From NCBI RefSeq assembly GCF_030654605.1, contig NZ_JAURXB010000066.1, positions 37,260 to 101,259 on the forward strand: 64,000 bases of DNA, read 5' to 3'. Position 1 is the first letter of the stretch; each line of letters starts with the position of its first letter. The translations under genes and the position numbers were made by a program. Positions 55,229 to 63,074 of the stretch are shown here, piece after piece. The notes below the pieces were generated by a model. The model searched no databases. It saw nothing but the letters and a program-made list of their open reading frames with translations, and was not told the origin of the DNA. This DNA comes from Bradyrhizobium sp. Its GTDB lineage: Bacteria; Pseudomonadota; Alphaproteobacteria; Rhizobiales; Xanthobacteraceae.

Positions 55229-56008
55229 CTAAATCTGGTAGGCGGACGCCCCTTCCGGGCAGTTGGTCAGGCGCGCGGGAACGCCTACCGCAGTGCAGCC
55301 ATCAGGCACGTCGCCGGTCACGACCGATCCGGCGCCGATCCTGGCAAACTCGCCGATGCTGATGTCGCCAAGTATCGTTGCGCCGCCACCGAGGTAGACA
55401 CCCCTCCCGATCCGGGGCGCGCGATCCGGCGCCTCGGACATTCGTCCGATCGTGACGTTCTGCAGGATGGTCACCTCGTCGCCGATGACGACGAACGCCC
55501 CCACGATGATGCCGGTGGCATGATCCAGGAACACCGAGGTTCCAATCGACGCCGAGGGATGAATGCTGACCTGGAGGGAATCGGAAGACAGGCTTTGCAT
55601 CAAGAGTGCGAGATCGGTGCGGCCCTGGCGCCACAGCCGGTTGGACACCCGAAAGGCCTGCAGGGCGACGTAGCCCTTGTAGTTCAGAAGCGGCGGCAGC
55701 CATCCCGTCGTCGCGGGATCGTGAACGGCGATGCTCTGCAGATCGCGGCTCGCCGCGTCGACCAGATCGGGAGCGTCCGCGAACGCCTCGCGCGCGACGC
55801 GCGCGAACTGCTCGCGGTCGTCAGCGCGTCTGCCGAGCCGCTCGCCGATTTGATGGGCCACCGCGCTGCCGAGGTCGGGATGATCGAGAATCGAAGCCGA
55901 CAGCGACCGGCCGAACAGCGGGTCGCGGGCCAGCGCGGTTTCAGCCTCGCGCCGGATCGCAAGCCACACTTCGCCGCCGGGTGAGATTCCGTTCGGGACC
56001 ATGTCCAT
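55229..56008 (-). CDS. cysE: Serine O-acetyltransferase
   Basis: The 259-residue protein has the CysE N-terminal helical domain (GGEVWLAIRREAETALARDPLFGRSLSASILDHPDL) and the left-handed beta-helix C-terminus of hexapeptide repeats (VSIHPSASIGTSVFLDHATGIIVGAFVVIGDEVTILQNVTIG). It transfers acetyl from acetyl-CoA to serine, the first step of cysteine synthesis. The ATG at 56008 was chosen over an upstream in-frame start (11 codons earlier). No cysK is adjacent. Confidence 0.93.
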   Translation of the reverse strand: MDMVPNGISPGGEVWLAIRREAETALARDPLFGRSLSASILDHPDLGSAVAHQIGERLGRRADDREQFARVAREAFADAPDLVDAASRDLQSIAVHDPATTGWLPPLLNYKGYVALQAFRVSNRLWRQGRTDLALLMQSLSSDSLQVSIHPSASIGTSVFLDHATGIIVGAFVVIGDEVTILQNVTIGRMSEAPDRAPRIGRGVYLGGGATILGDISIGEFARIGAGSVVTGDVPDGCTAVGVPARLTNCPEGASAYQI

Positions 56009-56134
56009 CCGCTCATTCAGCACCGGGTCGCGCCAGCGCACGCGCTTGCATGCTGCAAATATATCGCCGTCCCGTCAAAGCGCCAGTGGGCGTTGGCGAC
56101 GGCAATTGAATACGGCGCCACGTTCCATCAAACC

Positions 56135-56410
56135 TTACGCCTCTCGCGCCGAGTGGTGGATGTATAGTATTTCGATCGTGTGGTTCGAAGCCCGATAGAA
56201 CATCTTGTATGGATATCGAACGAGCGGCACGACTCTTACGCCGGGTTGATCGACCACTTTTTGCGCACTCTCCGGCCACTTCGCTATGCGAGCGACCACG
56301 AATTGAAGACGAAGGCGGAATGCTTCCGAGATCGTCGGATAGTTTCGACGGATATAATCGTTGATATCATCGAGGTTGCGGAGCGCTTCCTCGGTGTAGA
56401 CAACCTTCAT
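56135..56410 (-). CDS. ParE/RelE-family toxin
   Basis: The 91-residue protein has the RelE/ParE fold pattern: VVYTEEALRNLDDINDYIRRNYP at the start, a helix AFRLRLQFVVARIAKWPESAQ and the C-terminal strand pair RVVPLVRYPYKMFYRASNHTIEILYIHHSAR. ParE-type members poison gyrase and RelE-type cleave mRNA; the short basic ending does not discriminate. Its start overlaps the stop of the antitoxin gene by four bases (ATGA), as expected for this family. Confidence 0.85.
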   Translation of the reverse strand: MKVVYTEEALRNLDDINDYIRRNYPTISEAFRLRLQFVVARIAKWPESAQKVVDQPGVRVVPLVRYPYKMFYRASNHTIEILYIHHSAREA

Positions 56411-56643
56411 GCACGACGAAACTTGTCGAACGCTGCCTTGACTTGCTCGTCGGTTGCAAAGCGCCCTTCGCGAGCGTCCTTTAGGCCACGCTCAATCCCT
56501 GCTAGTTCCTCGGGAGTGGCGCGATACACTTCCCCGGAAAATCCCGCGTCGAGTTCCAGCGCAAGCTCAGCAAGCTCCAACTGGGCGGCCTCGGGCCAAG
56601 CCTCGACACGTCGCATTGCGTCCTGAAGTATTTTCGTGGTCAT
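56407..56643 (-). CDS. Antitoxin of the ParE-type pair
   Basis: The 78-residue acidic protein has an N-terminal helical segment (TKILQDAMRRVEAWPEAAQLELAELALELDAG) and a C-terminal tail (EELAGIERGLKDAREGRFATDEQVKAAFDKFRRA). This is the addiction-module antitoxin pattern paired with ParE/RelE toxins. It precedes the toxin and overlaps it by four bases. The DNA-binding domain is probably the N-terminal part. Confidence 0.82.
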   Translation of the reverse strand: MTTKILQDAMRRVEAWPEAAQLELAELALELDAGFSGEVYRATPEELAGIERGLKDAREGRFATDEQVKAAFDKFRRA

Positions 56644-56859
56644 CCGATGGACGATAACATACCGGCATCGTTTTTATAGTGGCATCTCCGCGAATTGCGG
56701 AGTTTCCGACCAAACGAGCAAGGCGCTGCGCCTGGCCAAAAAGCATACCGCCCGTCTGCTTTCGCAAACGGGCGGCGTTGTCGCTATCGGGCTCTGTGGG
56801 GGCACTCCGCCCGAGGCTTTGACTTCGGATCGTTCAGCCTTGTCGTTCAGCCTTGTCGT

Positions 56860-57333
56860 TCAGCCCTGCGGCTGATCGTTCGGCGGGGTCGGGCGCTGCT
56901 TGTGCTGCGCCATGAACTGGTCGAACTCGGCCTTGTCCTTGGCGTGGCGCAGGCGATCGAGGAAATCCTTGAACTCGACCTGCTCTTCCTCGAGCCGCTT
57001 CAGCGTCTCGACGCGGTATTCGTCGAAGGCGCGGTTGCCGCTGGAGGGCGGGCCGCCGAAGCCGAAGCCGAAACCGCCGCGCTCACGCATCCGGTCCATC
57101 TTGTACTGCATCCGCTCCATCTTGTTGGCGAAACGGTTCTGATTGCTCCAGCAACCCATTTTTCTGCTCCCGAGTGTGAAAAAGAGAAGGGCGAGGCCGA
57201 TCGGCCACCAGATGATGAAGCCGAGCACGGTCACGGCGATCCAGCCGGGGTGCCATGGCGAATCAAACATGTGCGGGCGGTGGACCTCTTCGGCGGGGCC
57301 GCGCCAGCGATTGACATCTGCGGTGTAGGCCAT
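56860..57333 (-). CDS. DUF2852 membrane protein
   Basis: The 157-residue protein has a short hydrophilic N-terminus, a hydrophobic segment (WHPGWIAVTVLGFIIWWPIGLALLFFTLGS, one or two spans) and a charged coiled-coil C-terminal half (MERMQYKMDRMRE ... FKDFLDRLRHAKDKAEFDQFMAQHKQ). This matches DUF2852. It lies downstream of a TetR gene, with a palindromic site 32 bases before its start codon that is matched by a site at the tetR start. Repression by that regulator is likely by inference. Confidence 0.78.
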   Translation of the reverse strand: MAYTADVNRWRGPAEEVHRPHMFDSPWHPGWIAVTVLGFIIWWPIGLALLFFTLGSRKMGCWSNQNRFANKMERMQYKMDRMRERGGFGFGFGGPPSSGNRAFDEYRVETLKRLEEEQVEFKDFLDRLRHAKDKAEFDQFMAQHKQRPTPPNDQPQG

Positions 57334-57364
57334 TTCCCTCTCCATCGGCATCACGCCGTTGTGA

Positions 57365-57383
57365 ATGTAAATAACATTTACAT
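57365..57383. promoter_or_regulatory. 19-bp palindrome upstream of the DUF2852 gene
   Basis: ATGTAAAT-AAC-ATTTACAT is a perfect 8-3-8 palindrome between the tetR end (57437) and the DUF2852 start (57333). The same spacing and outer letters recur at 58164-58182 over the tetR start codon. Together they define a candidate TetR operator. Confidence 0.7.
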
Positions 57384-57436
57384 AGATAAACGATCCCGGG
57401 TTTTTGTCAAGCGGGGCGCCAGCGGCGGCGCCGAAT

Positions 57437-58165
57437 TTATTTTGGGGTGCCCCAGGGACCGGCGGGTGGCACGGGCGGTGGAGCAGCCGGCTTTGCCGAT
57501 GGATCGTTCGGGCCGGGCGGCCTGCGGTCGGTCGGAAAACCCAATCCGCGCAGATAAATCAGCACTTCCGCTTCCAGCAGATCCTCCGCCGACATCGGCA
57601 GCTTGCGGCGGGCCTGGTCGCCGCGCGCGAACAGCGACGCCACGCCGTGCGACATCGACCAGAAGTGCAGCGCCATCATCATCGCCGGCGGCCGCGGCAT
57701 GCCCGGTGGAACCATGGCGGCGAGACGTTCGGCCGCAGCCCTGATCACACCGAAGGCGCGTTCGCTCGCGGCCTGCAGGGTGGGACTGAGGTCGACAGGA
57801 AGGCCGGATTCGAACATTGCCGAGTAGAACGCGGGCTCGTTGTGGGCAAAGGCCAGATAGGCCTTTCCGAGCCGCTCGAACGCAGTGACGGTGTCGGGAC
57901 GGCCGTCGTCCCAGGCTGCCGTCAGCTGCGCCTCGAACTGCTCGAAACCGCGCTGGGCGACGCTGGAAAGCAGTTCGTCGCGGTCGCGAAAGTGACGGTA
58001 GGGGGCTGCGGGGCTGACGCCCGCCATGCGCGCGGCATCGGCAAAGGTGAAGCCGCCGGGCCCTTTTTCGGCAATCAGTCCGAGCGCTGCCTGCAGCAGC
58101 GCCTCCTTCAGATTGCCGTGATGATAGCCGCGCTCGGCGCGGCGTTGTTCCTTGCGCCAGCTCAT
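57437..58165 (-). CDS. TetR-family regulator with WHG-type effector domain
   Basis: The 242-residue protein starts with the RGYHHGNLKEALLQAALGLIAEKG motif and a typical TetR HTH (FTFADAARMAGVSPAAPYRHFRDRDELLSSVAQ). Its C-terminal helical domain contains MMALHFWSMSHGVASLF, the WHG-type effector domain pattern. The C-terminus is a Pro-rich tail. A palindrome that covers its start codon is matched by one upstream of the DUF2852 gene, so the two genes are likely co-regulated. The ligand is unknown. Confidence 0.85.
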   Translation of the reverse strand: MSWRKEQRRAERGYHHGNLKEALLQAALGLIAEKGPGGFTFADAARMAGVSPAAPYRHFRDRDELLSSVAQRGFEQFEAQLTAAWDDGRPDTVTAFERLGKAYLAFAHNEPAFYSAMFESGLPVDLSPTLQAASERAFGVIRAAAERLAAMVPPGMPRPPAMMMALHFWSMSHGVASLFARGDQARRKLPMSAEDLLEAEVLIYLRGLGFPTDRRPPGPNDPSAKPAAPPPVPPAGPWGTPK

Positions 58166-58182
58166 GTGAAAGGCTTTTACAT
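58164..58182. promoter_or_regulatory. 19-bp palindrome over the tetR start, candidate autoregulatory operator
   Basis: ATGTGAAA-GGC-TTTTACAT has the same 8-3-8 geometry as the site upstream of the DUF2852 gene, with one mismatch in the arms. It overlaps the start codon at 58163-58165, so binding would block transcription or initiation of tetR. Confidence 0.65.
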
Positions 58183-58226
58183 GAGCCGGCGGTAAAGGTC
58201 ACTACTGGCGGCCGCCGCGTTTTCTT

Positions 58227-58269
58227 CTCCCCTCCCCCCCGCGCGCGAAGCGCGTGGCGGGGAGGGGAG
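58227..58269. repeat. Stem-loop with CTCCCCTCCCC/GGGGAGGGGAG arms
   Basis: Perfect 11-bp arms enclose a GC-rich loop (CCCCGCGCGCGAAGCGCGTGGC) that can form its own small hairpin. It lies between the tetR start region and the end of the YCII remnant, and is a plausible terminator or intergenic repeat. Confidence 0.55.
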
Positions 58270-58276
58270 CTAAAAG

Positions 58277-58375
58277 TTAACGACCGCTCCTCTTCTGCAG
58301 CTCGGGCAGGCCGGCCATGGCGTCCTGCACCTCATCCGACCAATCGTCCATTTCCTGCACCTGGCGGATGTCCTT
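58277..58375 (-). pseudogene. Possible YCII-type C-terminal remnant
   Basis: A 32-residue segment ending at a TAA at 58277 (KDIRQVQEMDDWSDEVQDA) resembles the C-terminus of DGPF/YCII-type proteins, which end in an EIRxVxExxD-like stretch. No start or upstream domain can be joined to it in frame. A 14-base repeat, TTGTTGGTGGCCGT, duplicated at 58374-58403, sits at the upstream break. Reading it as a gene remnant is tentative. Confidence 0.3.
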
Positions 58376-58458
58376 GTTGGTGGCCGTTATTGTTGGTGGC
58401 CGTCGTTCCGCTTTTGCGCCGCCCGATGACAGGCTCCGCGAACCCGGAATGACGAAGG

Positions 58459-58998
58459 TTATTTTCTCCCCGCCTGCGCACGCAACCGCGTCTCCTGCTC
58501 GCGCAATTCGGGCGTCAGCGCCTCGCCGAAATCCTCGGCATCGAACACCTGACGGATTTCGATTTCGGCGCCGCCGTCGAACGGCGCGCGCTTCATCCAG
58601 TCGATCGCCTCGTCCAGCGACTTGACCTGAATCAGCCAGAAGCCGGCGACCAGATCGTTGGTCACGGCAAACGGACCGTGGCTGACCTCCGGCGTTTTGC
58701 CGGAATATTTGATCCGCGCACCCTTCGATGTCGGATGCAGCCCCTCCTTCAACACCGGCGCGTAGGACGGCCGCGCCTTGCGCCGGTCGAAACAGGCAGT
58801 GAGGTTCGCGTGCGTGTCGAACGGCATCACTTCGTTGGCATAGGATAATGCAGGCGCCGCGGCGCAGTCGGCCAGGCTGAAGGCATCGCCCATCGCCAGG
58901 TCGTCGCCGGCCCCGTTGCTGGCCGAGACCAGCATGCGGGTCTCGACGCCGAGCCGCCATCGCTCGGGCGTCATGTCCCTGACGTCGATGACGGTCAT
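58459..58998 (-). CDS. Mosaic ORF: cupin fragment + GST C-terminal fragment + YCII domain
   Basis: The 179-residue frame looks stitched from three families. Residues 1-31 (MTPERWRLGVETRMLVSASN) resemble the start of a cupin. Residues about 32-83 (MGDAFSLADCAAAPALSYA ... ARPSYAPVLKE) are a glutathione-transferase C-terminal segment. Residues 84-179 (GLHPTSKGARIKYSGKTPE ... AGFWLIQVKSLDEAIDW ... EIEIRQVFDAEDFGEALTPEL) are most of a YCII/DGPF-type protein lacking its beginning. Two internal deletions between neighbouring genes would give this. It may be a pseudogene or a fusion under relaxed selection. Confidence 0.6.
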   Translation of the reverse strand: MTVIDVRDMTPERWRLGVETRMLVSASNGAGDDLAMGDAFSLADCAAAPALSYANEVMPFDTHANLTACFDRRKARPSYAPVLKEGLHPTSKGARIKYSGKTPEVSHGPFAVTNDLVAGFWLIQVKSLDEAIDWMKRAPFDGGAEIEIRQVFDAEDFGEALTPELREQETRLRAQAGRK

Positions 58999-59126
58999 TG
59001 GCTGGCCCTTTCGCTTGCCGCAGGCCTTTGCAGCGTGCCCCGGACGCAACGCTGCATGCAAGGGACACGGCTGGCGGCATGGGTTATAGAGGCGACGAAT
59101 TCATCTTCAGGCGAAACGGAACATCG

Positions 59127-59915
59127 ATGGTCCCAGCCCCGCAAAGAGTCGCACTGGTAACCGGCGCCGCCCGCGGCATCGGGCTCGCGGTGGCCAAACG
59201 TTTTCTCGCCGAGGGCTGGCGCGTGGCGCTGCTCGACATCCAGGACGCCTTGCTGCAGGGCGCGGTCGCCGGCCTGAAAAACCCCGATTCGACTTTGGCG
59301 CTGCCTTGCGACGTCTCCGACGCCGGCGCGGTGGCGGACGCGGTCGCCAAAACCGCCACGCGGTTCGGCCGGCTCGATGCACTGGTCAACAATGCCGGGA
59401 TCGCGGTGTTCGCGCCGCTGCTGGAGACGTCGGATGCGGACTGGAAGCGGGTGCTGGAAGTCAACCTGACCGGGCCGTTCCTGTGCACCAAGGCGGCGGT
59501 GCCGCTGATGCGCGAATTCGGCGGCGGCGCGATCGTCAACATCACCTCGATCTCGGCGGTGCGCGCCTCGACGCTGCGCTCGGCCTACGGCACCAGCAAG
59601 GCCGGCCTCGCGCATCTGACCAAGCAGCTCGCGGTCGAACTGGCCTCGCTCGGGATTCGCGTCAACGGCGTCGCCCCCGGCCCGGTCGAGACCGCGATGG
59701 CCAAGCAGGTGCACACCCCCGAGATCCGCGCCGATTATCACGACGCCATCCCGCTCAACCGCTACGGCCTCGAAGAGGAACTGGCGGAAGCGGTGTTCTT
59801 CCTGTGCAGTGACCGCGCCAGCTACATCACCGGCCAGATCCTCGCGGTCGACGGCGGCTTCGATGCCGCCGGCATCGGCCTGCCGACGCTGCGCGGCCAG
59901 CGCAGGAACGGGTAG
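59127..59915 (+). CDS. Short-chain dehydrogenase/reductase
   Basis: The 262-residue SDR has a TGAARGIG cofactor loop, LVNNAGIAVF, the catalytic triad S (ITSISAVRAS) and YxxxK (AYGTSKAG), and PGPVETAM. Length is normal for a classical SDR. The ATG at 59127 was chosen for the short N-terminus; in-frame starts at 59079 and 58998 exist upstream. The substrate is unknown. It diverges from the mosaic ORF and is followed by a palindromic repeat. Confidence 0.87.
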   Translation: MVPAPQRVALVTGAARGIGLAVAKRFLAEGWRVALLDIQDALLQGAVAGLKNPDSTLALPCDVSDAGAVADAVAKTATRFGRLDALVNNAGIAVFAPLLETSDADWKRVLEVNLTGPFLCTKAAVPLMREFGGGAIVNITSISAVRASTLRSAYGTSKAGLAHLTKQLAVELASLGIRVNGVAPGPVETAMAKQVHTPEIRADYHDAIPLNRYGLEEELAEAVFFLCSDRASYITGQILAVDGGFDAAGIGLPTLRGQRRNG

Positions 59916-59934
59916 GCCTCCGCCTCTCTCAACC

Positions 59935-60053
59935 GTCGTCCCTGCGAACGCAGGGACCCATACGCCGCGGCCCATCAGTGAAGAGTGGTATCAGACATCT
60001 CCTGCAACAACAGGCGACCGGGATTATGGGTCCCTGCGTTCGCAGGGACGACG
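59935..60053. repeat. Palindromic intergenic repeat (GTCGTC...GACGAC type), copy 2
   Basis: GTCGTCCCTGCGAACGCAGG and CCTGCGTTCGCAGGGACGAC face each other across about 80 bases, with GACCCATA and TATGGGTC inside. Arms and spacing repeat those at 35877-35996 and define one family in this genome. Confidence 0.75.
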
Positions 60054-60066
60054 TTGCGAGACCTAC

Positions 60067-60474
60067 TCACTCCATCGGACAGTTCACCATCCAGGGCGTG
60101 CCGAACTGATCGACGCACATGCCGAATCCCCTGGAGAAGAAGGTCTTGCCGAACGCCATCCTGATGCTGCCGCCTTCGGCCAATGCCTTGAACCGGCGCT
60201 CGGCATCGGCGGGATCCTCGACCTGCAGGGCGACGGCAAATCCCTGCGGCTGGTGGAAATCGCCGGGCGAGGCATCGGACGCCATGATCACCTCGCCATC
60301 GATCAGGATGCTGGCGTGCAGCACCTTGTCCTTCCAGTCCGGCGGCATCGGCATGTCGGCCGGGCCGGTCGAATAGGGCAGCATCGCCTCGATCTTGGCG
60401 CCGAGCACCTTTTGATAGAACTTCAGCGCCGCTTCGCAATTGCCGTTGAAGAACAGATAGGGATTGACCTGCAT
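60067..60474 (-). CDS. VOC-family protein (PhnB-like)
   Basis: The 135-residue protein is a VOC (glyoxalase/bleomycin resistance-type) domain: VNPYLFFNGNCEAALKFYQKVLGAKIEAMLPY at the start, then VLHASILIDGEVIMASDASPG and GFGMCVDQFGTPWMVNCP. It resembles the PhnB/DUF-type VOC proteins often found beside ECF sigma factors and YCII genes. Its metal site is not obvious. It is downstream of the SRPBCC gene with a 91-base gap. Confidence 0.82.
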   Translation of the reverse strand: MQVNPYLFFNGNCEAALKFYQKVLGAKIEAMLPYSTGPADMPMPPDWKDKVLHASILIDGEVIMASDASPGDFHQPQGFAVALQVEDPADAERRFKALAEGGSIRMAFGKTFFSRGFGMCVDQFGTPWMVNCPME

Positions 60475-60565
60475 TACTTGCTCCTTGGGTGATTATTTGA
60501 CTTGCGGTCCCACCGGCGCTCCCCGCGAAGGGGCGCTGCACCGCGTCCGGGACACGCGTGATCGG

Positions 60566-61102
60566 TTACTTTTCGGCCAGCCGTTTCAAATTGGCGAGAC
60601 CCGCCTCGAAATCCTTGCCGACCATTTTGTCGATGTTGATGAACACGTGCATGATCTTCGCCATGAACGACGCCGGGCCGTGCATGCGCCAGATCACCCT
60701 TGTTGCATCGTCCTGTGGTAGCATGGTGAACTCGGCGGTGTTGTGGGCCTCGAACGGCGTGTAGAAATCCAGCTTGATGACGACCTTCGACGGCGCCGCG
60801 ACGTCGAGAATCTCCATGCGGCCGGAACCGACATTCTTGTCGCCGTCCCACGCATAGACGGCGCCGGTGCCGCGCACGGCGCCGCTGAAGGTGCGCTTCA
60901 TCGCCGGATCCTTGTGCTCATAGGGCGACCAGGCTCCCCATTGACGAAAATCGCTGATCAGCGGGAATATCTTTTCCGCCGGCGCGTTGACGATGGCGGC
61001 GCGCTGCACGGCAAAGGTATCCGGCTTGGTCGCGGCGAGGATCAGCACGACCGCAATGGCGATCGCCAGCACGACGGCGGTGATGGCAATGGCTTTCATC
61101 AT
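60566..61102 (-). CDS. SRPBCC-family protein with N-terminal membrane anchor
   Basis: The 178-residue protein has a hydrophobic N-terminus (MKAIAITAVVLAIAIAVVLILAA), a transmembrane anchor or uncleaved signal, followed by a START/SRPBCC domain (VQRAAIVNAPAEKIFPLISDFRQWGAWSPYEHKDPAMKRTF ... VIWRMHGPASFMAKIMHVFINIDKMVGKDFEAGLANLKRLAEK). The fold binds hydrophobic ligands. It is downstream of the ECF42-type sigma gene on the same strand and upstream of a VOC gene. Confidence 0.83.
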   Translation of the reverse strand: MMKAIAITAVVLAIAIAVVLILAATKPDTFAVQRAAIVNAPAEKIFPLISDFRQWGAWSPYEHKDPAMKRTFSGAVRGTGAVYAWDGDKNVGSGRMEILDVAAPSKVVIKLDFYTPFEAHNTAEFTMLPQDDATRVIWRMHGPASFMAKIMHVFINIDKMVGKDFEAGLANLKRLAEK

Positions 61103-61266
61103 GGAAAACTCTCCTGTCGGTTATCTGTGAATTATCAGCGCCGCAAAATCAACGCCGCCACGGCATCCGGCCGCGCAAGCTCCACTCAAGGACGATGGAG
61201 CCGGGCGCGAACCGACAGGGGTACGGGATTTTTTTTCGAAGGCGCCGGACGCGACCGTGCCCCACT

Positions 61267-61298
61267 ATCGTCGTCCCTGCGTGCGCAGGGACGACGAT
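61267..61298. terminator. 32-bp near-perfect palindrome after the ECF sigma gene
   Basis: Arms ATCGTCGTCCCTGCGT and GCGCAGGGACGACGAT differ at one position only. It lies 9 bases after the sigma-factor stop codon on its strand and uses the same GTCGTCCCTGCG unit as the intergenic repeats. It probably acts as a terminator; no U-tract follows. Confidence 0.6.
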
Positions 61299-61307
61299 GG
61301 CGTGGTG

Positions 61308-62579
61308 CTACTTCCCTGCCTTGGCATCGCGCGTGGCGCTGTCGCGCATCAGGCGGTCGAGATGCATGCGGATGTGGGCGGCTTCGGCTGACGTGTTGGC
61401 CAGCGCAATGGCGCGGTCGAAGGCGATGCGGGCATCCTCGTTGCGGCCGAGCTGCATCAGGAACGCGCCGCGCACGCCGAAGAAATGAAAATAATTCGAC
61501 AGCCGCGACGCCAGCGGTTCGATCATCTCCAGCGCGGCTTCGGCGCCGCGCACCTTGGACACGGCGACGGCGCGGTTGAGCGTCACCACCGGCGACGGCT
61601 GCATCACCTCCAGCGCGCCGTAGAGCAGGTCGATCTGGGTCCAGTCGGTATCCTCGGGTCTCGCGGCGCGGGCATGCAATGCCGCGATCGCCGCCTGGAT
61701 CTGATAGGGCCCGCTCTGCCGGTGCCGCATCGCCTTGTCGATCAGCGCCAGTCCCTCGGCGATCATCTTCTGATTCCACAGGGAACGATCCTGGTCGTCG
61801 AGCAGGATCACGGCGCCCTCGGCGTCGAAGCGCGCCGCGGCTCGGGCATGCTGCAGCATCAGCAGCGCGGTCAGCCCCATGATCTCCGGCTCGCTCTGGA
61901 ACAGCCGCAGCAACAGCCGCGCCAGCCGGATCGCTTCTTCGCACAAGGGCTTGCGGATTTCGGCGGTATCGCCGCTGGCGGAATAGCCCTCGTTGAAAAT
62001 CAGGTAGATCATCGCCGCCACCGCGGCGAGCCGCTCGCTGCGCTCCACCGCGCCCGGGGTCTCGAACGGCACGTCGGCGCCGGCGACGCGGGCCTTGGCC
62101 CGGGTGATGCGCTGCTCCATCGCCGCCTCCGAGACGATGAAGGCGCGCGCGATCTGCTTCACCGTCAGCCCCGAGACGACGCGCAGCGCCAGCGCGATCT
62201 GCTGCGTCGCCGGCAAATCGGGGTGGCAACAGATGAACAGCAGCCGCAGGATGTCGTCGCGGTAATGCGAGCCGTCGAGCCGCTCGGCCAGCCGCTCCTC
62301 GGCGTCGTCGAGATCGGAGATCGCCTCGTCCTCGGGCAGCGGCTGCTGCTTGCGCTTGCGCCTGATATCGTCGATCGCGACATTGCGGCCGACCATGATC
62401 AGCCACGCCGCGGGATCGCGCGGCGGGCCGTTCTGCGGCCAGTTCTTCAGCGCGCGCAGGCAGGCGTTCTGGAACGCCTCCTCGGCGGTGTCGAGATCGC
62501 GGAAATAACGCAAGAGTGCGCCGACCGCCTGGGGGCGCGCCGAGGTCAGCGCGGCATCGATCCAGGCGGCGTCGGTCAC
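61308..62579 (-). CDS. ECF42-type sigma factor with C-terminal TPR-like domain
   Basis: The 423-residue protein has sigma region 2 (VGALLRYFRDLDTAEEAFQNACLRALKNWPQNGPPRDPAAWLIMVGRNVAIDDIRRKRK), region 4 (QQIALALRVVSGLTVKQIARAFIVSEAAMEQRITRAKARV) and a long helical C-terminal domain of about 240 residues with TPR-like pairs. That extension and the overlap with an upstream DGPF gene define ECF42-type factors. No anti-sigma gene is present; the C-terminal domain is the presumed control. Target promoters are unknown. Confidence 0.85.
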   Translation of the reverse strand: MTDAAWIDAALTSARPQAVGALLRYFRDLDTAEEAFQNACLRALKNWPQNGPPRDPAAWLIMVGRNVAIDDIRRKRKQQPLPEDEAISDLDDAEERLAERLDGSHYRDDILRLLFICCHPDLPATQQIALALRVVSGLTVKQIARAFIVSEAAMEQRITRAKARVAGADVPFETPGAVERSERLAAVAAMIYLIFNEGYSASGDTAEIRKPLCEEAIRLARLLLRLFQSEPEIMGLTALLMLQHARAAARFDAEGAVILLDDQDRSLWNQKMIAEGLALIDKAMRHRQSGPYQIQAAIAALHARAARPEDTDWTQIDLLYGALEVMQPSPVVTLNRAVAVSKVRGAEAALEMIEPLASRLSNYFHFFGVRGAFLMQLGRNEDARIAFDRAIALANTSAEAAHIRMHLDRLMRDSATRDAKAGK

Positions 62580-62944
62580 GTCGGAAGGCTCCCGGGAAAC
62601 AGCACCCCCACGGGGCGGATTTCGTAGGCGCCGCCGGGATTGACGGCCGCAAGGTCGCGCGCGACGTCGAGCGCCTCGTCGAGGTTGTTGCAGTCGACCA
62701 CATAAAAGCCGAGCAGCTGTTCCTTGGTCTCGGCATAGGGGCCGTCGATCACGACGGGCGGATCGTCCTTGCGCAGCGTGGTCGCCGAGGTCGTCGGCAA
62801 CAGCCGCGCCACCGGGCCGAGCCGGCCTTGCTTTGCCAATTTGTCCTGCACGACAGCGAGTTTCGTCATCACGGCGGCATCCTGTTCCTTGCTCCAGGAA
62901 CCGACGGTGTCTTCGTCGTGATAGCAGAGGATGGCGTAGAGCAT
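62576..62944 (-). CDS. DGPF/YCII-domain protein, partner of the ECF42 sigma
   Basis: The 122-residue YCII protein has the family motif VVIDGPYAETKEQLLGFYVVDCNNLDEALDVARDLAAV, with the DGP(F/Y) signature, and the C-terminal GAYEIRPVGVL. It starts at 62944 and its TGA overlaps the start of the sigma gene by four bases, the standard DGPF-ECF42 arrangement. The protein may sense or metabolise a ligand that controls the sigma factor; that role is inference from the family association. Confidence 0.88.
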   Translation of the reverse strand: MLYAILCYHDEDTVGSWSKEQDAAVMTKLAVVQDKLAKQGRLGPVARLLPTTSATTLRKDDPPVVIDGPYAETKEQLLGFYVVDCNNLDEALDVARDLAAVNPGGAYEIRPVGVLFPGSLPT

Positions 62945-63074
62945 GTGAGCGTGTCCCGTTGACTGAAAGACGAGGGTTGACGGAGGTTTCCTACAGGATA
63001 GTCGAAATATTTTGCAGAGCCACCACGCCCCGGTAAGGTCATCCGGGATTCGGCGAAGCATGGGGCAAAAATCA

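Noticed and set aside
58300..59080. Alternative minus-strand frame through the mosaic ORF
   Set aside because: Its reading is rich in Arg/Gly with no family resemblance except the last 32 residues, so only that tail is reported.
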